Shown here piece after piece: positions 12,552-25,100 of a stretch of DNA of 64,000 nucleotides. Location: NCBI GenBank assembly GCA_014338405.1, contig JTDE01000954.1, positions 74,942 through 138,941 on the forward strand, written 5' to 3'. Position 1 is the first letter of the stretch. Each line of letters opens with the position of its first letter. This DNA is from Paragonimus skrjabini miyazakii (taxonomy: Eukaryota; Platyhelminthes; Trematoda; Plagiorchiida; Troglotrematidae). Under the pieces are notes generated by a model. The model did not search any database. It saw nothing but the letters and a program-made list of their open reading frames with translations, and was not told the origin of the DNA. The position numbers and the translations under genes are program-made.

Positions 12552-12944
12552 GAAAATATACTTACAGATGAGTAGTAGGGGATTATTATTTTCATATAGC
12601 TTGAACATCACCCACAATTGATCGCAGCTGTCGCATTCTCATAAACGTTCCAGTCGGCCCCTTTCAAAAAGAAGCACTAGACTCGAGTTTCGTTCTCATC
12701 AGAGCCCGTCAGTAGTACCTTATGTTAGGTCAATGGCGCAGTGGTGAACACGTTTGCCTCATGCACAGCGTGTTCGTGGTTCAGGTCCCGGCAGTAACGA
12801 TGATATGCACTACTGACGAGCTCTAATGAGAGCGAAATTCGAGTCTAGTGATTCTTTTCGAAAGAAGTCGACTGGTTAGTCTATGGGAATGTGACAGCTG
12901 CGATCAATTGTGATTGATGTTCAATCTGTATGAAAATATACTTA
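12552..12944. repeat. family A element, best copy, with 13-bp flanking direct repeats
   Basis: Left arm (12,589-12,716) and right arm (12,809-12,936) are inverted copies of each other over about 128 bases. The shared blocks include TTGAACATC, ACAATTGATCGCAGCTGTC, CACTAGACTCGA and GTCAGTAGT. Between them lies a tRNA-like segment. GAAAATATACTTA occurs at 12,552-12,564 and again at 12,932-12,944, consistent with a target-site duplication around a unit of about 367 bp. Long inverted arms suggest a MITE or foldback element; the tRNA-like centre and 13-bp duplication suggest a SINE. Relatives occur at about 5.3, 7.4, 16.3, 17.6, 20.1, 21.8 and 49.2 kb. Confidence 0.75.
12731..12797 (+). other. tRNA-like centre of family A
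   Basis: TGGCGCAGTGG (12,734-12,744) fits the pol III box A consensus and GGTTCAGGTCC (12,778-12,788) is a near match to box B, 33 bases apart. A CCTCATGC stretch between them could be a Met-type anticodon loop (CAT), but stem pairing is weak. It is better read as a tRNA-derived promoter of a short repeat than as a working tRNA. Diverged counterparts lie at about 16,372 and 49,168. Confidence 0.55.
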
Positions 12945-14330
12945 GTTGGTCCAGCGATGAAACACACTAAGATTACTATCACTAAACAAATTTTATGAAA
13001 TTCAGCCTTTCGTTAACTTCCTGAGAAGCATTGAACGGAAATTTGTTTCGCTTGAATTGCGTTATTTGGTGGAATTGCACTTAGAGAAGAAGGAAAACAT
13101 TTATGCTAGCTAAAAAGGTTAATTGAGGTCACTTTGACTATAAGCACGCATTCACCTTGTCATGTATCCAATGCCAAGAAGTCGATATATGTTATGAACA
13201 TCAAGTACAATGACCACTAATACGACGTGAAAACACTTAGTTCTGGTGTGAGAAACAAGACATTTGTTTTTGTCATGGTTATCCAAACCTGACTGTTGCA
13301 AGAGAGTATTCGTGCTGGAACGTGGATAGTAGAGCGGATTATGAACAATTAGGGGCACAAACGTTCACCAAATAAAAAAACAATTTGGGCAGAAATGTTC
13401 TATCATACACTCTGTTGATTCAACCTGAGACGGCGATTAGTGTGAATTCTACCAAGGTTCATTGACGGTGTAAAAAGTTGCCGACTGGAAAAAATGGACT
13501 TTATTACATTCAGTGAGAGTCGTACAACCGCTACCTAATAAATTGGTGGTGTGATGAATCGGGTTGATCTTTGAAAAGATGACAATATCCTGTGGACACT
13601 CTGATTACAGTATTATTGTTGTCAAACGCAATGATTTCACCCCACATTTTGCGCGTAATGAACCACCCCATATAATTAGTCGATAATGACCATCGTTGTT
13701 ATTCCACCTTACCTATTGTAGCTGATATGCAAGGTAGGTAATGTACGAATCTTGATATTTTAATGCAATCTGTAAACAATCGTTGATTCGAGTTATCGAT
13801 AACATTCCTCTCTTTGCACGGAAGTTTCGTCAAATGAGACAGTTAGGTCAGAAGTGAAACACTAATAACAAACCATATCACCGATTGTTTGCAAGTTGTT
13901 CTCAACATATGTTACTTCACTCATTCTGAAGCATACTTCAACGGGTCCGGAAGTGATTATAATACAGAGGCCATAATTGAAAACAAGCAATAAAACACCG
14001 ATTTATTAGGTGAGCTTTTTTCAGAATCGTCAGAGTGATCGCAAAGTGAGATCTCATAATTGCGGTAGAGATGCTGTTACTCTTGGTAAAAGTGAGCATA
14101 TCTGTTTCAGATTAAAAGACAAATCACCAAGTGTGAAACATTGCAGCCCAATTCAGAATCTCTCTTTTATTCTCGAATGTTCACATGAAAGCTTTCTAGT
14201 CTTGCCGAGGATTTGGGTGGTTTTGCTGAATAAGTATTTTCTAATTTCGTTGTGTCCTTCTCCCTCTCATTATGTATGGTATGTTGCAACTTAATTTACT
14301 TTGGTGAGCGTTTTAAGATATTATTTAGGC
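12945..14330. other. no supported gene
   Basis: Short frames only. Nothing recognised. Confidence 0.45.
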
Positions 14331-14484
14331 ATTACTAATAAGTAGTTTGGCAGATTTGTGATGTAAGATGAGACTCAACTGTGAAAAGTCAGGGGTTCGG
14401 CTGGATTCGAACCAGCGACAGAAACAGCATGCATCAACGCTGCAAATCTAAAATAATAAATCTACCAAACTACTTATTAGTAAT
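14331..14484 (-). repeat. family B tRNA-like unit bracketed by 27-bp inverted repeats
   Basis: The ends 14,331-14,357 and 14,458-14,484 are inverted copies matching at 26 of 27 positions (ATTACTAATAAGTAGTTTGG core). Inside, on the minus strand, is the 3' half of a tRNA-like sequence with box B GGTTCGAATCC, followed by the family B tail ending CACAGTTGAGTCT. The 5' half differs from the copy at 14,648. Confidence 0.7.
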
Positions 14485-14647
14485 ACAATTCCTATGCTCA
14501 ACAGTGACGTTGGTGGATTCCAGCCTAAACCGGTTGAGAAATCCTGCCGGATCAGTCGATCCCCTGGATTATTTGGTGGATTCCATATGCGACAGTGGGA
14601 CGGGTGGATAACCGAGTCCAAATGTGAAATTTCCGAGCTCCTAGCAT
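14485..14647. other. spacer between opposed family B units
   Basis: Separates the minus-strand unit (14,331-14,484) from the plus-strand unit starting at 14,648. No feature recognised. Confidence 0.5.
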
Positions 14648-14752
14648 GGCTTCGCAGCTCAGCTGGTAGACCTCTTGCCGTGTTGAGGCATGCTGTTTCT
14701 GTCGCCGGCTCGAATCCAGCCGAAGCCTTGACCTTTCACAGTTAAGTCTCAT
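14648..14752 (+). repeat. family B element: tRNA-like head (14,648-14,727) plus tail
   Basis: GGCTTCG (14,648-14,654) pairs with CGAAGCC (14,721-14,727) as a 7-bp acceptor stem. AGCTCAGCTGG fits box A and a GGCTCGAATCC stretch fits box B. The anticodon stem TGCC/GGCA encloses loop GTGTTGA, giving GTT (Asn type). The D and T stems have mismatches. The tail TTTCACAGTTAAGTCTCAT matches, inverted, the unit at 14,371. A tRNA scanner might call this an Asn tRNA or pseudogene; the repeat copies favour a tRNA-derived SINE. Confidence 0.65.
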
Positions 14753-16255
14753 TATTCAAGCAGCCGGATATCATCAAGGTTCCTACATGAACGGACATCT
14801 ATCGGAGTTAAACTGTCTATACAATAACATTGACTCTTTCATTTAAAACAGAGCACTGCTGGATAGTTTGAGTACCTGTAATCTGAGACTTTTACAGTTG
14901 TATATAGCAGTTGCAACCGCTGAGTAATTACTTGTTTTTCTGATCGTAAATTCAACGTATTCAATAAGTATCTGGGCACCTTTTTAAAGCAAAGAAATTA
15001 GATGTTGTTTTAGACATTCCAGAGTTTTAGTATGATGTTCGATCTGTTTACCAGGAGATGACTGCATGTTACCTCAGCTTTAGTGTCTCAACATTCGCTG
15101 TCCGATTGAGACAAACTCTAATTTCACGTGAATAACTTAAATATCTATATCTTAAATAATTTCTGACGTAAGTAACCTTACAGTTCCGGTACCTGTCCAC
15201 ACGTTTTGTATTAAATTGAACGCAGAAAGGGCCAACTGGTATAATTAACGAAGCCACTAGACCACAGAGAATGTTGTCAGGTGTTGAAAAGGCTGAAATA
15301 ATTATTTGGTATGTCGCGTAATCTAGTATGCAATTCTATTGCTCTATGTCTCCCACCCTTCACTAGAGCACACAATAATTTCAAATAGGTCAAATCGAGC
15401 GCAGCAGGAAAACAAAATGAACTTTCGTCTGTGATGTTTCAAAAATTAGCTGAAATTCTCAGGACTGTTTCCATTTGCTAGTTTGGCGGTTTGATTGCCG
15501 TGGGTAAATATCGTAGTCACTGGATACATGTCAATGTTACACTAGCATCTATCTAAGAAAATCACTTCAAATTTCCAACTTCTTTCTTGTATATCCGTTG
15601 CTAAGGTGGTGCTTAAAAATGTGATATCAGTTCATATAGTCAACAGCAACGACAGAAATAACCATCCTCAACTTGGTTAATGCTGATCACGTTCCATCCA
15701 TGATTCATTTTCTGGAAAAAATAATGTTAAACTTTGCAGTCTTAAAGCCTATTAATTCCTCACCAGTGATAATACAAACTGTCGCAATTTTTATTTCGCT
15801 TTTTAATGGTTAGCGTTTTCATAAGGGCGACAGAAGATTAATATCACACATCTACATGACGATATATTTTTTTGTATCCCTATAAACCTATATCACACAC
15901 CGTTGTAAACACTCATAAAGATGCAGCCACATTTGGAGTGCAGATGAATCCTGCGTAAACAATCGGCTATCTATTTGATTTGTGACTGAGACCAGAAAAC
16001 GGTAGTTATATCTTGTCATGCTTATTCTGTTGACTGTGACCTGCTCTCTCTTGTTCACGAACTTCTTTTCCTGGTTATATCTGTCAAATTGATAGGCCCT
16101 CATTTAAGTCACAACCTTGTCTGGTAGCCCATATGAAAGAAGCTTCTTGGTTAGGCTTATAAACTGAATGGTCACAGTTACTTGCAAGTAATGAAGGTTA
16201 TGACTGATATTAGTCAAACAGCATACACAACGGATTGCCATCTTCGTACTTCCAT
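14753..16255. other. no supported gene
   Basis: Nothing recognised on either strand. Confidence 0.45.
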
Positions 16256-16555
16256 AGTTCTTCCAGTCAGGTTCCAACACCGACACGACTGAGCAGTTTG
16301 AGCACTACTCAAGCTCGAATGCGTTACAGAGTTTACATAGGATGTCTCAACCTTGCCTGATATGAGATCAATGGCGCAGTAGTCAGCACGGTTACCTCAA
16401 GAAAGCGTGGCAGGAATTTTAGTTCCGGCCGTGGCAAGTATGTGTACTAACAACGAGCTTTAATGAAAGCGAAACGCGAATCTAGTGCCGCTTTTCGAAA
16501 AGGGTTGAAGTGAAAGCCTAAAGGATAGCGATAGCTGTGAGCACTTGTGAGTGGT
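16256..16555. repeat. family A element, diverged full-length copy
   Basis: The right arm is clear: ACGAGCTTTAATGAAAGCGAAACGCGAATCTAGTG..., then CTTTTCGAAAAG, then a GATAGCTGTGAGCACTTGTG end. The centre (GATCAATGGCGCAGTAG, then TAGTTCCGGCCGTGGC) is a diverged tRNA-like unit. The left arm is poor (TTCCAGTCAGG, a GAGCACTACTCAAGCTCGA stretch). No flanking duplication is evident. Confidence 0.6.
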
Positions 16556-17610
16556 TATGTTTTGTTTCTCGAGGTCATAGTTATACCATTGCTTCAGTTT
16601 TTCAGTTTTCCTTGATTTTGATGCTCTTCTCTATGCTTACTGATGGAAGCATTACACCCTTTTTAACAGTCCACAAACAGAATTATCTGTGTACGTTTCT
16701 CTTCCTGAATTCATCGAACTTATTATCCTTATGCACCACAGGGCTTTCAACAAAATTATTTAGAGAAGCCTGTCTAATTCTACCCATAGCACTTCTACTC
16801 AATTGCTTTAATCTGTATCTACTCGTTCAGCATGTCACAAACACAAATTAACGTTTTCATGTAGGACACGGAACAACAATTTGTTCACTTGATCTGTTTC
16901 ACAGTTGTTAGTTGAACGGGATTCACTCTGAAGAATGTGAGTGAAGAATGTTTTATTTGATGGTTGAATCATCCTGTTGTATATTCATCTTAAGACTATC
17001 CACCTCTCTCAATATATAAGATGCAGACTGGGATAAAATTGAACACGTTTGTTTACCCAGTAGAGATCGGGTATCAGTGTACGTACAGCTTCTTGATTCT
17101 GCTATGTTTGTGTCTGTGTACGACTTATACTCCTTCTGGGTGGTACAGACCAGCTGTGAAGTGGCTTATTAATAGTGACGAAAAGGCCAGAAAACGAACG
17201 ATACACATTACTCTACTGCATGATGATAGCTGAGAGAACATAAACAACTGGTAGACAGATTGTTATCCACATTGTGGTATGAAAACATTTGATGGTTTCA
17301 GACAGATAAATCAATCTGACTTTACTATCTCATGGTTTTCGCAATTTCTATGGATGAACCGGTACCTGTCTTGACAGACTAGTCACACCAGTTGAAATCA
17401 CAGAGACTAACGATTTATACGTGTTGAAGATTTAGTTAGCCGAAAATAGATATCAATGAATCGGGCACAGAAAATACGGATGATCAGCTAAAATTAAAGA
17501 CTTCAAATTTCTTGGAAAATTATTTGAAAACAGACTGATGAACAAGAAAACCCGTGTTATTAACTTGATGACGAGTTATGGAAGTTTTTGGTTTCGTATA
17601 ATTAAACGCT
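16556..17610. other. no supported gene
   Basis: A hydrophobic plus-strand frame at 16,537-16,851 looks like translated AT-rich DNA. No domain recognised. Confidence 0.4.
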
Positions 17611-17848
17611 GCTGATAAGTGATCACAGCTGTTGCACCGTCATTGACTTTTCAGTCAGGCTCTTCCAAAAAAGCACTAAGGTGGTGTTTTCCTCTTTTCA
17701 AAGCTAGTCAGTAGTGTATATTCTTGCACTACTGATTAACTCTAACAAGAGGGAAACTGGACTATAATGATTCTCTTCGAAAACAGATAACTGGAAGGTT
17801 CAGGAGAATTTAACAACCGTGATCAGCTGTGGGTGAAGATTAGTTTAT
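17611..17848. repeat. family A element lacking the tRNA-like centre
   Basis: Both arms are present (GTGATCACAGCTGTTGCA at the left, CGTGATCAGCTGTGGGTG at the right). In the middle GTCAGTAGTGTATATTCTTGCACTACTGA passes straight from one arm to the other. This shorter internal form resembles a foldback element without its pol III centre. Confidence 0.6.
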
Positions 17849-20054
17849 GTTTTATTAGTGTATCGGTCAAAGCAAGCGTTCATTAGTTCCTATCAAAATA
17901 AAACATCTTGTAAGGAACACGAAAAGGACCGTTCCAAATCTCTGGTTTGGTAGACTGTTCTGCTTCTTATTTGCCTAGGGCTGTTTCATCTCCTCATTTA
18001 ATCCCCGATCCAATTAATCTGATACTGCCGATACCTCATAAGGCCGAACTTGTGGGTTACTGATAGCCCTATTGATAATACTCAGTATATTGGTTTGCCA
18101 GATGATTACCGAATGCTTATCACATTACTGAGCGGACCATTCTCAGTGCCTTTCACATAATTTGGATTTTTTCTAACCAAGAGTTTATCGCAAGTCCATT
18201 TTTCGATTAATACAGGATAATCGAGTATATAAAATTTTATTGCTGATCATCAGTATAAGTAATTACAACTAAACCGTGAGACGCGTTCATCAAATATCAA
18301 CCTAGTGTACATTCGCTATGTTAGGAAGCGAATCAGTTAATCAAATATGGGGGCACATAACGAATTGCGTGTTTGAATGCATGGTGGGCGCGAGTGGATC
18401 AGCGGAACACTGTCAAACTTTCGAATATGCATAACAGCGTAACTCCGTCTTTTAGTAACTACCCCTTGTATATAGATTCTATCGAATTGTTCGGTCAATC
18501 TTGTTCTCACTACGGTTACATGGCAAACGCCTATCCATTTGTAGATGCGTCCGGATTGAAAATTCGACTACAACTACAGGCTTGACATTGCATTATGGAT
18601 CTTTTACTAGCCAGTAGTATGCTGTAACACTTGCTTGGAATAAACACTCCTACCGTTTACTGTCTCTTTCATATGCCCTCTGACCATCATGACATTTGGA
18701 CAAGCTGTGAAATATAATGCATATGTTTTTGTCATTTAGTTGAATAACTGATGGTCACATTTTGAAAAGTGGTTCAATCACATGTTGTTGGTTATACTAA
18801 GCTCATGTAAGACAATTTTTCATGATGTCAGCTGGATGCAAGCAGTCAATGCAGATATCTTAAAATGCAAAACTCACCACACGTAAGCCAAACAGAAGTT
18901 ATTTCAATTGGGCTCAGTCGTACGACACAAAATTTTATAAAAAATAGGTTGTGTAAACAGAATAAATACGGATGACAGTAAAGGTTGTTATCCAAGGCCT
19001 TCAGTGTACGGACAGAATAATAGCTTGCGAACAGAAACCAAAATATATATTCTGTGTGGTCAATTTCGTCCAGCAGTTTTGCACGAGTTTCATTCTTAAT
19101 AGTGGTTTAGGGAAAAAATGCTAACGAAGTTTTTTGAACTCTCACTCAAATCGTTATGAAGTGTGATATTCCTACTCTTTTTGTGGCTATATCAGAGCAA
19201 GCCATCACATCATAAGTGTATTGGTCATTCTGGTTAGTAAAACATTTGTAGGCCATCACCCACCATTCACAGTGATCACTACAACGTTATCACCGAGTAC
19301 TAATCCCTTGTTCTGAATGGAATTTTCATAGCCAATTTGGGACCATGCAATGGCAATCTTTACTAGATCAACAGAGTTCCGAGAACGAGCCGACTTCAAT
19401 GAATCGGTACGCTTTTTACTGCAACATGCTCAGGTAACCTACATTTTTTGTGTTATGGTTTCTTAGAATAATCATTTAATAAATTTATCTTTACCACGAC
19501 GCCTCGAGTGAAGTTTACAAGCCATCTGTAACAAATGGTACCTATTTTGCATGCGTTCAGTCTTGTTTTATTGTTCCATGATTTATTGTGATAATATTTA
19601 CCGAAGCCGTTTTGTTTTGCCTAGTCAGTGGTTACCATGACTAGGTTGGACCAAGAATATTTTATCAAATTTAATCTTACGCGATAACTACCGGTTTTGT
19701 TAGAACAAACTAATACCTTTGTTGCTTTTAAAAGTATCCAATTTCTGAACAGGTCAGTATCTGAAAGCTTAGACCATACAAGAGCATATGCAAACAGTGT
19801 CCTAAAACATGTGTTTGATTGGTAAAACGTTTGCGTAATCAAAGCCCCCTAAGCGTTACTTGATTTCCTGCTTTCATTTTGATGAGAAATCCTAAACGTG
19901 GGATTCTGGACTAAACTTGTTGGGGTAGTTGTTGTCTTCTGTACAGGCGGTCGAGGAACCTAAGCGTTACTCACGAGCTAACATGGTTGACTGTTTGGCT
20001 ATGGTGAACTAACCAACACAGTTGGTTCATGAAGACTCACTCCAGAGTTCGGAT
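17849..20054. other. no supported gene
   Basis: No gene recognised. A 13-base word CCTAAGCGTTACT occurs twice about 112 bases apart (near 19,847 and 19,959), too short to interpret. Confidence 0.4.
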
Positions 20055-20160
20055 TCTTTTCAATGCAAGAATGTGTATTACTGTTTGACTCTAACAAGAA
20101 CAAAACTCGGCTGTAGTGCTCTGTTTCTGAAGAGCTCCGATTTGGTTATATGATTATTTC
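20055..20160. repeat. family A fragment, centre-less type
   Basis: TTCTTTTCAATGCAAGAATGTGTATTACTG then GACTCTAACAAGAACAAAACTCG follows the middle and right arm of the 17.7-kb copy, including the ACTCTAACAAGA block. The ends are lost. Confidence 0.45.
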
Positions 20161-21788
20161 GGTTTGATTTTCATTGAACTTGACAGAATAAAGTAGTAGA
20201 GACGCAAAAGTTCTAACATGGTTTTTAATTTAAAAAATAAATTAAATGCTTTCAGTATTTAAACAATTGAAAACTTGGATTTTAATCAAAAAAATTCGTA
20301 GTCAATTGTAGCTTACTAAGCAACTTTTAAGTTTCACTAATGTACTGTTAATGCACAGATATTAGTCGTGTGTTTTAATATTCACTTCAAGTCGCTCTTA
20401 ACATTTATAACCAAGCTTAAAAAGCGGGTCAGAGATAAACTGTCTCGAACCATCAACAAATTGTATATTAACATAGATATGCAAAAGACCAGGCTACTAT
20501 TACTAAAGCAGTTTTTAGGAACGGTGTCACAGGGGTAATTATAAGTAAGGGTTCCGTGGTATCTCACAGAATAACCTTCTTATATTTTACAACGCCATTC
20601 GACCAAAAGACTTAACACTGTGGTTTACTTAAAAAGGCATGTTGATATGCGAAACCTGTTTTTGCAGCCAGTATTGAATATTCTACTTTTATCTTTTCAC
20701 TACTCATTGCGGATAAAATTGTAATTTCATGCACCTAGCAACGTACGTGTATAGCTTTCTCTTTGTGCCTTTCTTGTCTGTTTCAACAAAAATTAAATGA
20801 ATCATATTGGTAAGTAATCATTGTTGTTCAGAAACCTTATATAGAAAATAAGTAAAACCACGAAACTCGAACCGATAACAGTAAAAAATTTACTGAACCA
20901 TCCAAAGCGCAGAAATTTCGCAAATGATTACATTGTACTGCGGCTAGTTCGTCTCGCCACTTAGAACTATCAAGTAAGCCGACCTCCAAAGGGAGAGTTC
21001 ATAGTACAATGGGGCCTAAACTTCCTCATGCCCACTGCCAAACAGCAGTTAATTAAAACCTGTAGCCGTAACGCTCTCCACCATTTCAAACCTGTCGATT
21101 ATCCGGTGTATCAACGTTGGGACTTTGGGTCAGTCGGCCGAAAGCCTAATTCAGAAGACAAATTATATACGTCATCGTTACGCGTGACGTAAACAGTGAC
21201 CACCATCAAGCTAAGCAACCCTAGTCCATTACCATTTTAAAAGAGTATGGGGTTACATAGTACAGTATACTTTGTAAACGTAAACTAGACGTTATGGTTG
21301 TAACTCTCTACAGTTAGGTCATTCTTTTCGTAAGTAAAGAATGCTCCGTTTAATAGACAAGCATTTATTTCTCACCGCCTCTAGTGAAGCACAGTTTATC
21401 CCTTCTAACTCACACCAGTGATAGACCCACTCGTCAAGGCTACCTGAAATGAATTTACTTTTTCATTCGTAGCAAATAAAATGTCATCGAAGAGTTATAT
21501 TGTCCAGCTTATAATAAGGGGTGGTGTCGGTTGTGTTTTGGGAAACGGTCAAAGAAATAAAATCCTGTGCTTTCTTCTACATTGGCCATGGAGTTTAGTT
21601 TACCATTTTTCACACAATCACAGTGGCTTCTATGAGCATTGCAACATTGCCTGTTGCATCGGAAAATATTTTTACTAGCTATTCTTTGTCTTGTTTTAAA
21701 AAACTGTCCATCATCCACTTCGCTTTGTATCTAGTCATTGCGTGCAACTCATGACAGTACCTCTGAGCTTTTAGAGTTACTTGTATTC
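20161..21788. other. no supported gene
   Basis: Nothing recognised. Confidence 0.4.
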
Positions 21789-21860
21789 CTGATGAGTAGT
21801 CGGGGATTTGGTTAATTTCAAGTTGAACATCACCCACAAGTGATCGCAGCTGTCGCATCC
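21789..21860 (+). repeat. family A left arm joined to LINE-like sequence
   Basis: CTGATGAGTAGTCGGGGATTT, then TTGAACATCACCCACAAGTG and ATCGCAGCTGTCGCAT, is the cleanest left-arm match to the 12.5-kb copy. Instead of the arm continuing (TTCTCATAAACG), the sequence switches to CCCCAACTGCACCC and enters the coding-like stretch listed next. Confidence 0.6.
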
Positions 21861-22133
21861 CCAACTGCACCCAACTGCATTTATTGGAATGTCAAAACCC
21901 TACTCAGTCTGCCGCCCCACGCTGCCACAATAGATAAAGAGGTGATGGTCTTGGGCTTGGACATGTTGGTTTCATGTCAAGACTACCTCTGGCGCCGCTC
22001 CATAAATGCAGTGCTCACTGGACGGAGACATCTGGTTTTTAAGGTAATTGGGTTATACTCGATAAGTCAGGGTTGTGTATATTCTTCATTCACAGGGCAA
22101 TTAAAAGTACTTAATTTACATCGAAACAGCTGA
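21861..22133 (+). pseudogene. possible LINE endonuclease N-terminal fragment
   Basis: The open frame 21,840-22,133 contains YWNVKTLLSLPPHAATIDKEV. The WNV(R/K)TLL element followed by an AAT(I/L) block resembles the start of the APE-type endonuclease in RTE/CR1-like LINEs, where Asn is a catalytic-site residue. The following LGLDMLVSCQDYLW loosely fits the next conserved strand, but the SEVR-type motif is not clear. The frame runs through the upstream family A arm, so the arm may be part of a LINE 5' region or the two may have been joined. RTE identity is a guess. Confidence 0.3.
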
Positions 22134-25100
22134 TCTGCCCATAGAGGGATCACGGATTTCACGGCCATGTTACTGAAATGTACGCAAGCTGTTTAGGCTT
22201 ATAGGTGTCAAACTGTGATAGCCCAATTCATCTCACTGAACCCCTCCTAGTCAATCCAACACAAACAACTTTAAATCGGGACAAGTTATCACCGGCCAAA
22301 TCCAGCTTCGGGATGATATTTTCAGTAACCGTTAAGGCTCTAAACCGAAACGATCGCGCACACGAACGTAATAAATGTCACTGAGTAAGAATGCATCTGG
22401 TTTATTGGAAGAAAGTTTTGACGCTGAACAGGTTACAGTGACCAAGTGAACAAGTAAAAAGCGATCTAGCAAAAAAGCTCCAGAGTGGTACATGTCACAA
22501 ATTTTTAGAGCTATTCAAAATGGGCTCCGTCAGGTGCTGGTTAAAATGACGAAAACGTTCAGGAAGTACAGGCTTCCCAAATTGAAAGTGAATATAGAGT
22601 GTCGTGGATACTGTACTTTCGACCACAGTTTCACCGATGGGTGCCGTTCATCAAGCAAAGGCTACAATCCGTATTCTTCAACAACCACTAATGTCCACTG
22701 GATAGACTGTTCTGATAAGTAACTTTGGAAACGATTTTGAGCATTGTCCGAGGATGCATGTTTCGTGAAGGTATTACGATGGGCTTAGTTTTAGGAGACT
22801 AAATATCCTCGAGATAATTTGATAATGATGATATAACCGGAATGTAGTATTTGAAGAGGGTAAAATCTGAACAGCTTCCATAAACTTTTTTAGTGAACTT
22901 TTCACTTGGGCACAACTATTCTTCAATACATTTCTAGGTTTTATGGTCACAGAGTTTGTGGTCATAACCAATAAAAACAGGTTTCTAGATGAAAATGTCA
23001 TAGGCATGTTTAAAAGGTGAGAGCCAACAATATTTGCCGGGGATTACATGTTCGTTTGGTTCAGATAGTGCGGAAGTTGAGCATAGCTGACGGTAGACCC
23101 AATCAGTAAATTAATACATTGATGATCATATACATCGTTGTGCGTAAACATTTCCTGAAGATGAAAATAAGACATTTTTCACAATAGGTTTTCGCTCCAG
23201 TCGTTTGTGTAGTTATTGGGTCCTGACTCGGTATTTCGTACAAGGCGGTCCCATGCAGACTGTGTAAAACCAATTATATACCAAGTTTGTAGGCTCACTA
23301 ATCGTCGTTTGACTAATTGCGATGTTACTTTAGCCTCTCCTATGAACTACTTCCGTTAAGCGCGTTCTTTGTGATGTCGAAAATAACACCTTTTTAGGTA
23401 TCGACCTGTTCAACTATTTGTTGTGGATTACAACAGTTTTGTAAGGTTTGAAATTTATTTTGCTGTTTCGAACATGTCGCTGGTTTATTGCTTGACTCCT
23501 GATATTTAACTGTGTCTCATACAATACCGAAACTACAGTAACAGTGTGACCAATGCAATGAAATACAGTCTGAATGAACAATCTAATGGAGCACCTGGTC
23601 ATATGCACCGCACGCTTGGAACTTAGGTTAGTTTGAAACGTACTTTCTGTTGTCAAGTAGATCTATTCAAGCACGGCAACTGTGTTATCGTGTGTGTTCT
23701 TGGCTGCACTGATTAAGCTGAACGATACTTAAATCCAGATTGGTTAGGTTAAAATGGAGTTTTAGTTAACCAACTTCGGTTATAATCAGAGAGTTGTACA
23801 CTGGAGCAATTCTACTAAAATCTAACGACTGGGACAATAACATTCCGTATTTCCTTTTTTTCGAATGAAACTAAAAGAAACATAATCTAAACAGCAAAAC
23901 AATAAGGTGCGACACAACTTCGTGGAGATGTATAGGTTACACAAAATTCAGATCTAGAACATAAGTCGTTCAGTTCAATAATTTTGTGAATAAAATCACT
24001 ATGCTACAGGATGAATACAAAGATAGCAATGTACACAGACAATATAAATTAAGTGCATTTCAAGTACTTTACATAAACTAACACACAAAAACTAATCAAC
24101 CGTGAGATAATATTTAACATGGTGAAGTAAAAGGTATAGCTATGACACTTTCAGTTCTATCTTCTAGAAGCAATTCAGTGTTCAGACAGTTGTGCATTCT
24201 CCGTAAAACACGAAAATTCCATTTGTCCTTTTCGAACAAAAGCGTGCGAATCTATCTGATTAATAATATACAGAAGGTAGAATGTTCAAAATAACAAAAA
24301 CAATTGCCTTGTTTCTTAATGCAATAAGAAATATAATTGAGCAAGGAATCTACCCTTAGATTTTACAGAATTTCAGAAGGAAACAAAAGGGTATATGATG
24401 ATAGCAACTGTGTTGGAAACGACTAGGGTTCAAAGAAATGGCGGGTAAATGAGACAGAAATAAGGTTCGTTCATTTTTGTTCGGACTGATTCAATTTTTT
24501 TCAAATTAGTATAACCCGATCAATATATTTGGATAAATAGCATGTGGCAATGAATAAAGTAAGGCACCGAACTTACTTGACTGTGCTAACCAGTAGGAAT
24601 TATAAGGCAAATATCTTGACTACAAACTCCGGACGTACAAATGCTGTCCCTACAGACTCAGTCTAACCAAAGATTAATCGCGCTACAGTTTCTGAGGTGT
24701 AGTGTACTGGGTGAGCAAACTAAAGGTTCGGTTTTTCTGACATAATATCCTGTTACTAATCTGCTGCCTAGACTGAATATAATTGTAGACCTGAAGGATA
24801 GCGACACGCGTGCTGATGGTGAGATAAAATTACATTACGCTAGAATGAACAATCGATTCTAGGTATGTAAGCTTGTTATCAATTCCCTACCAGAATGATC
24901 AGTTCAGGTCATTAAACAGTGTATTTTAGAATTCATATATTTAATCCCTAATAAATGCTTGAGGCTGATTTTGCCAAATAATCTAACATTAAGCAGGCTC
25001 ATAACTAAATGTACAGTTTGAATGAATATATAGAAAAATGACAGTCAAGATAATTGCAGAAATTGAGAGGCACTTAACAGTTCTGGGTGAAAAAATAACT

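Noticed and set aside
14494..14752. Open frames overlapping the tRNA-like sequence on both strands
   Set aside because: They run through the repeat and tRNA-like stems and carry no protein motif.
21789..21796. CTGATGAG as a second hammerhead core
   Set aside because: No CGAAA box follows. The motif is simply the start of the family A arm.
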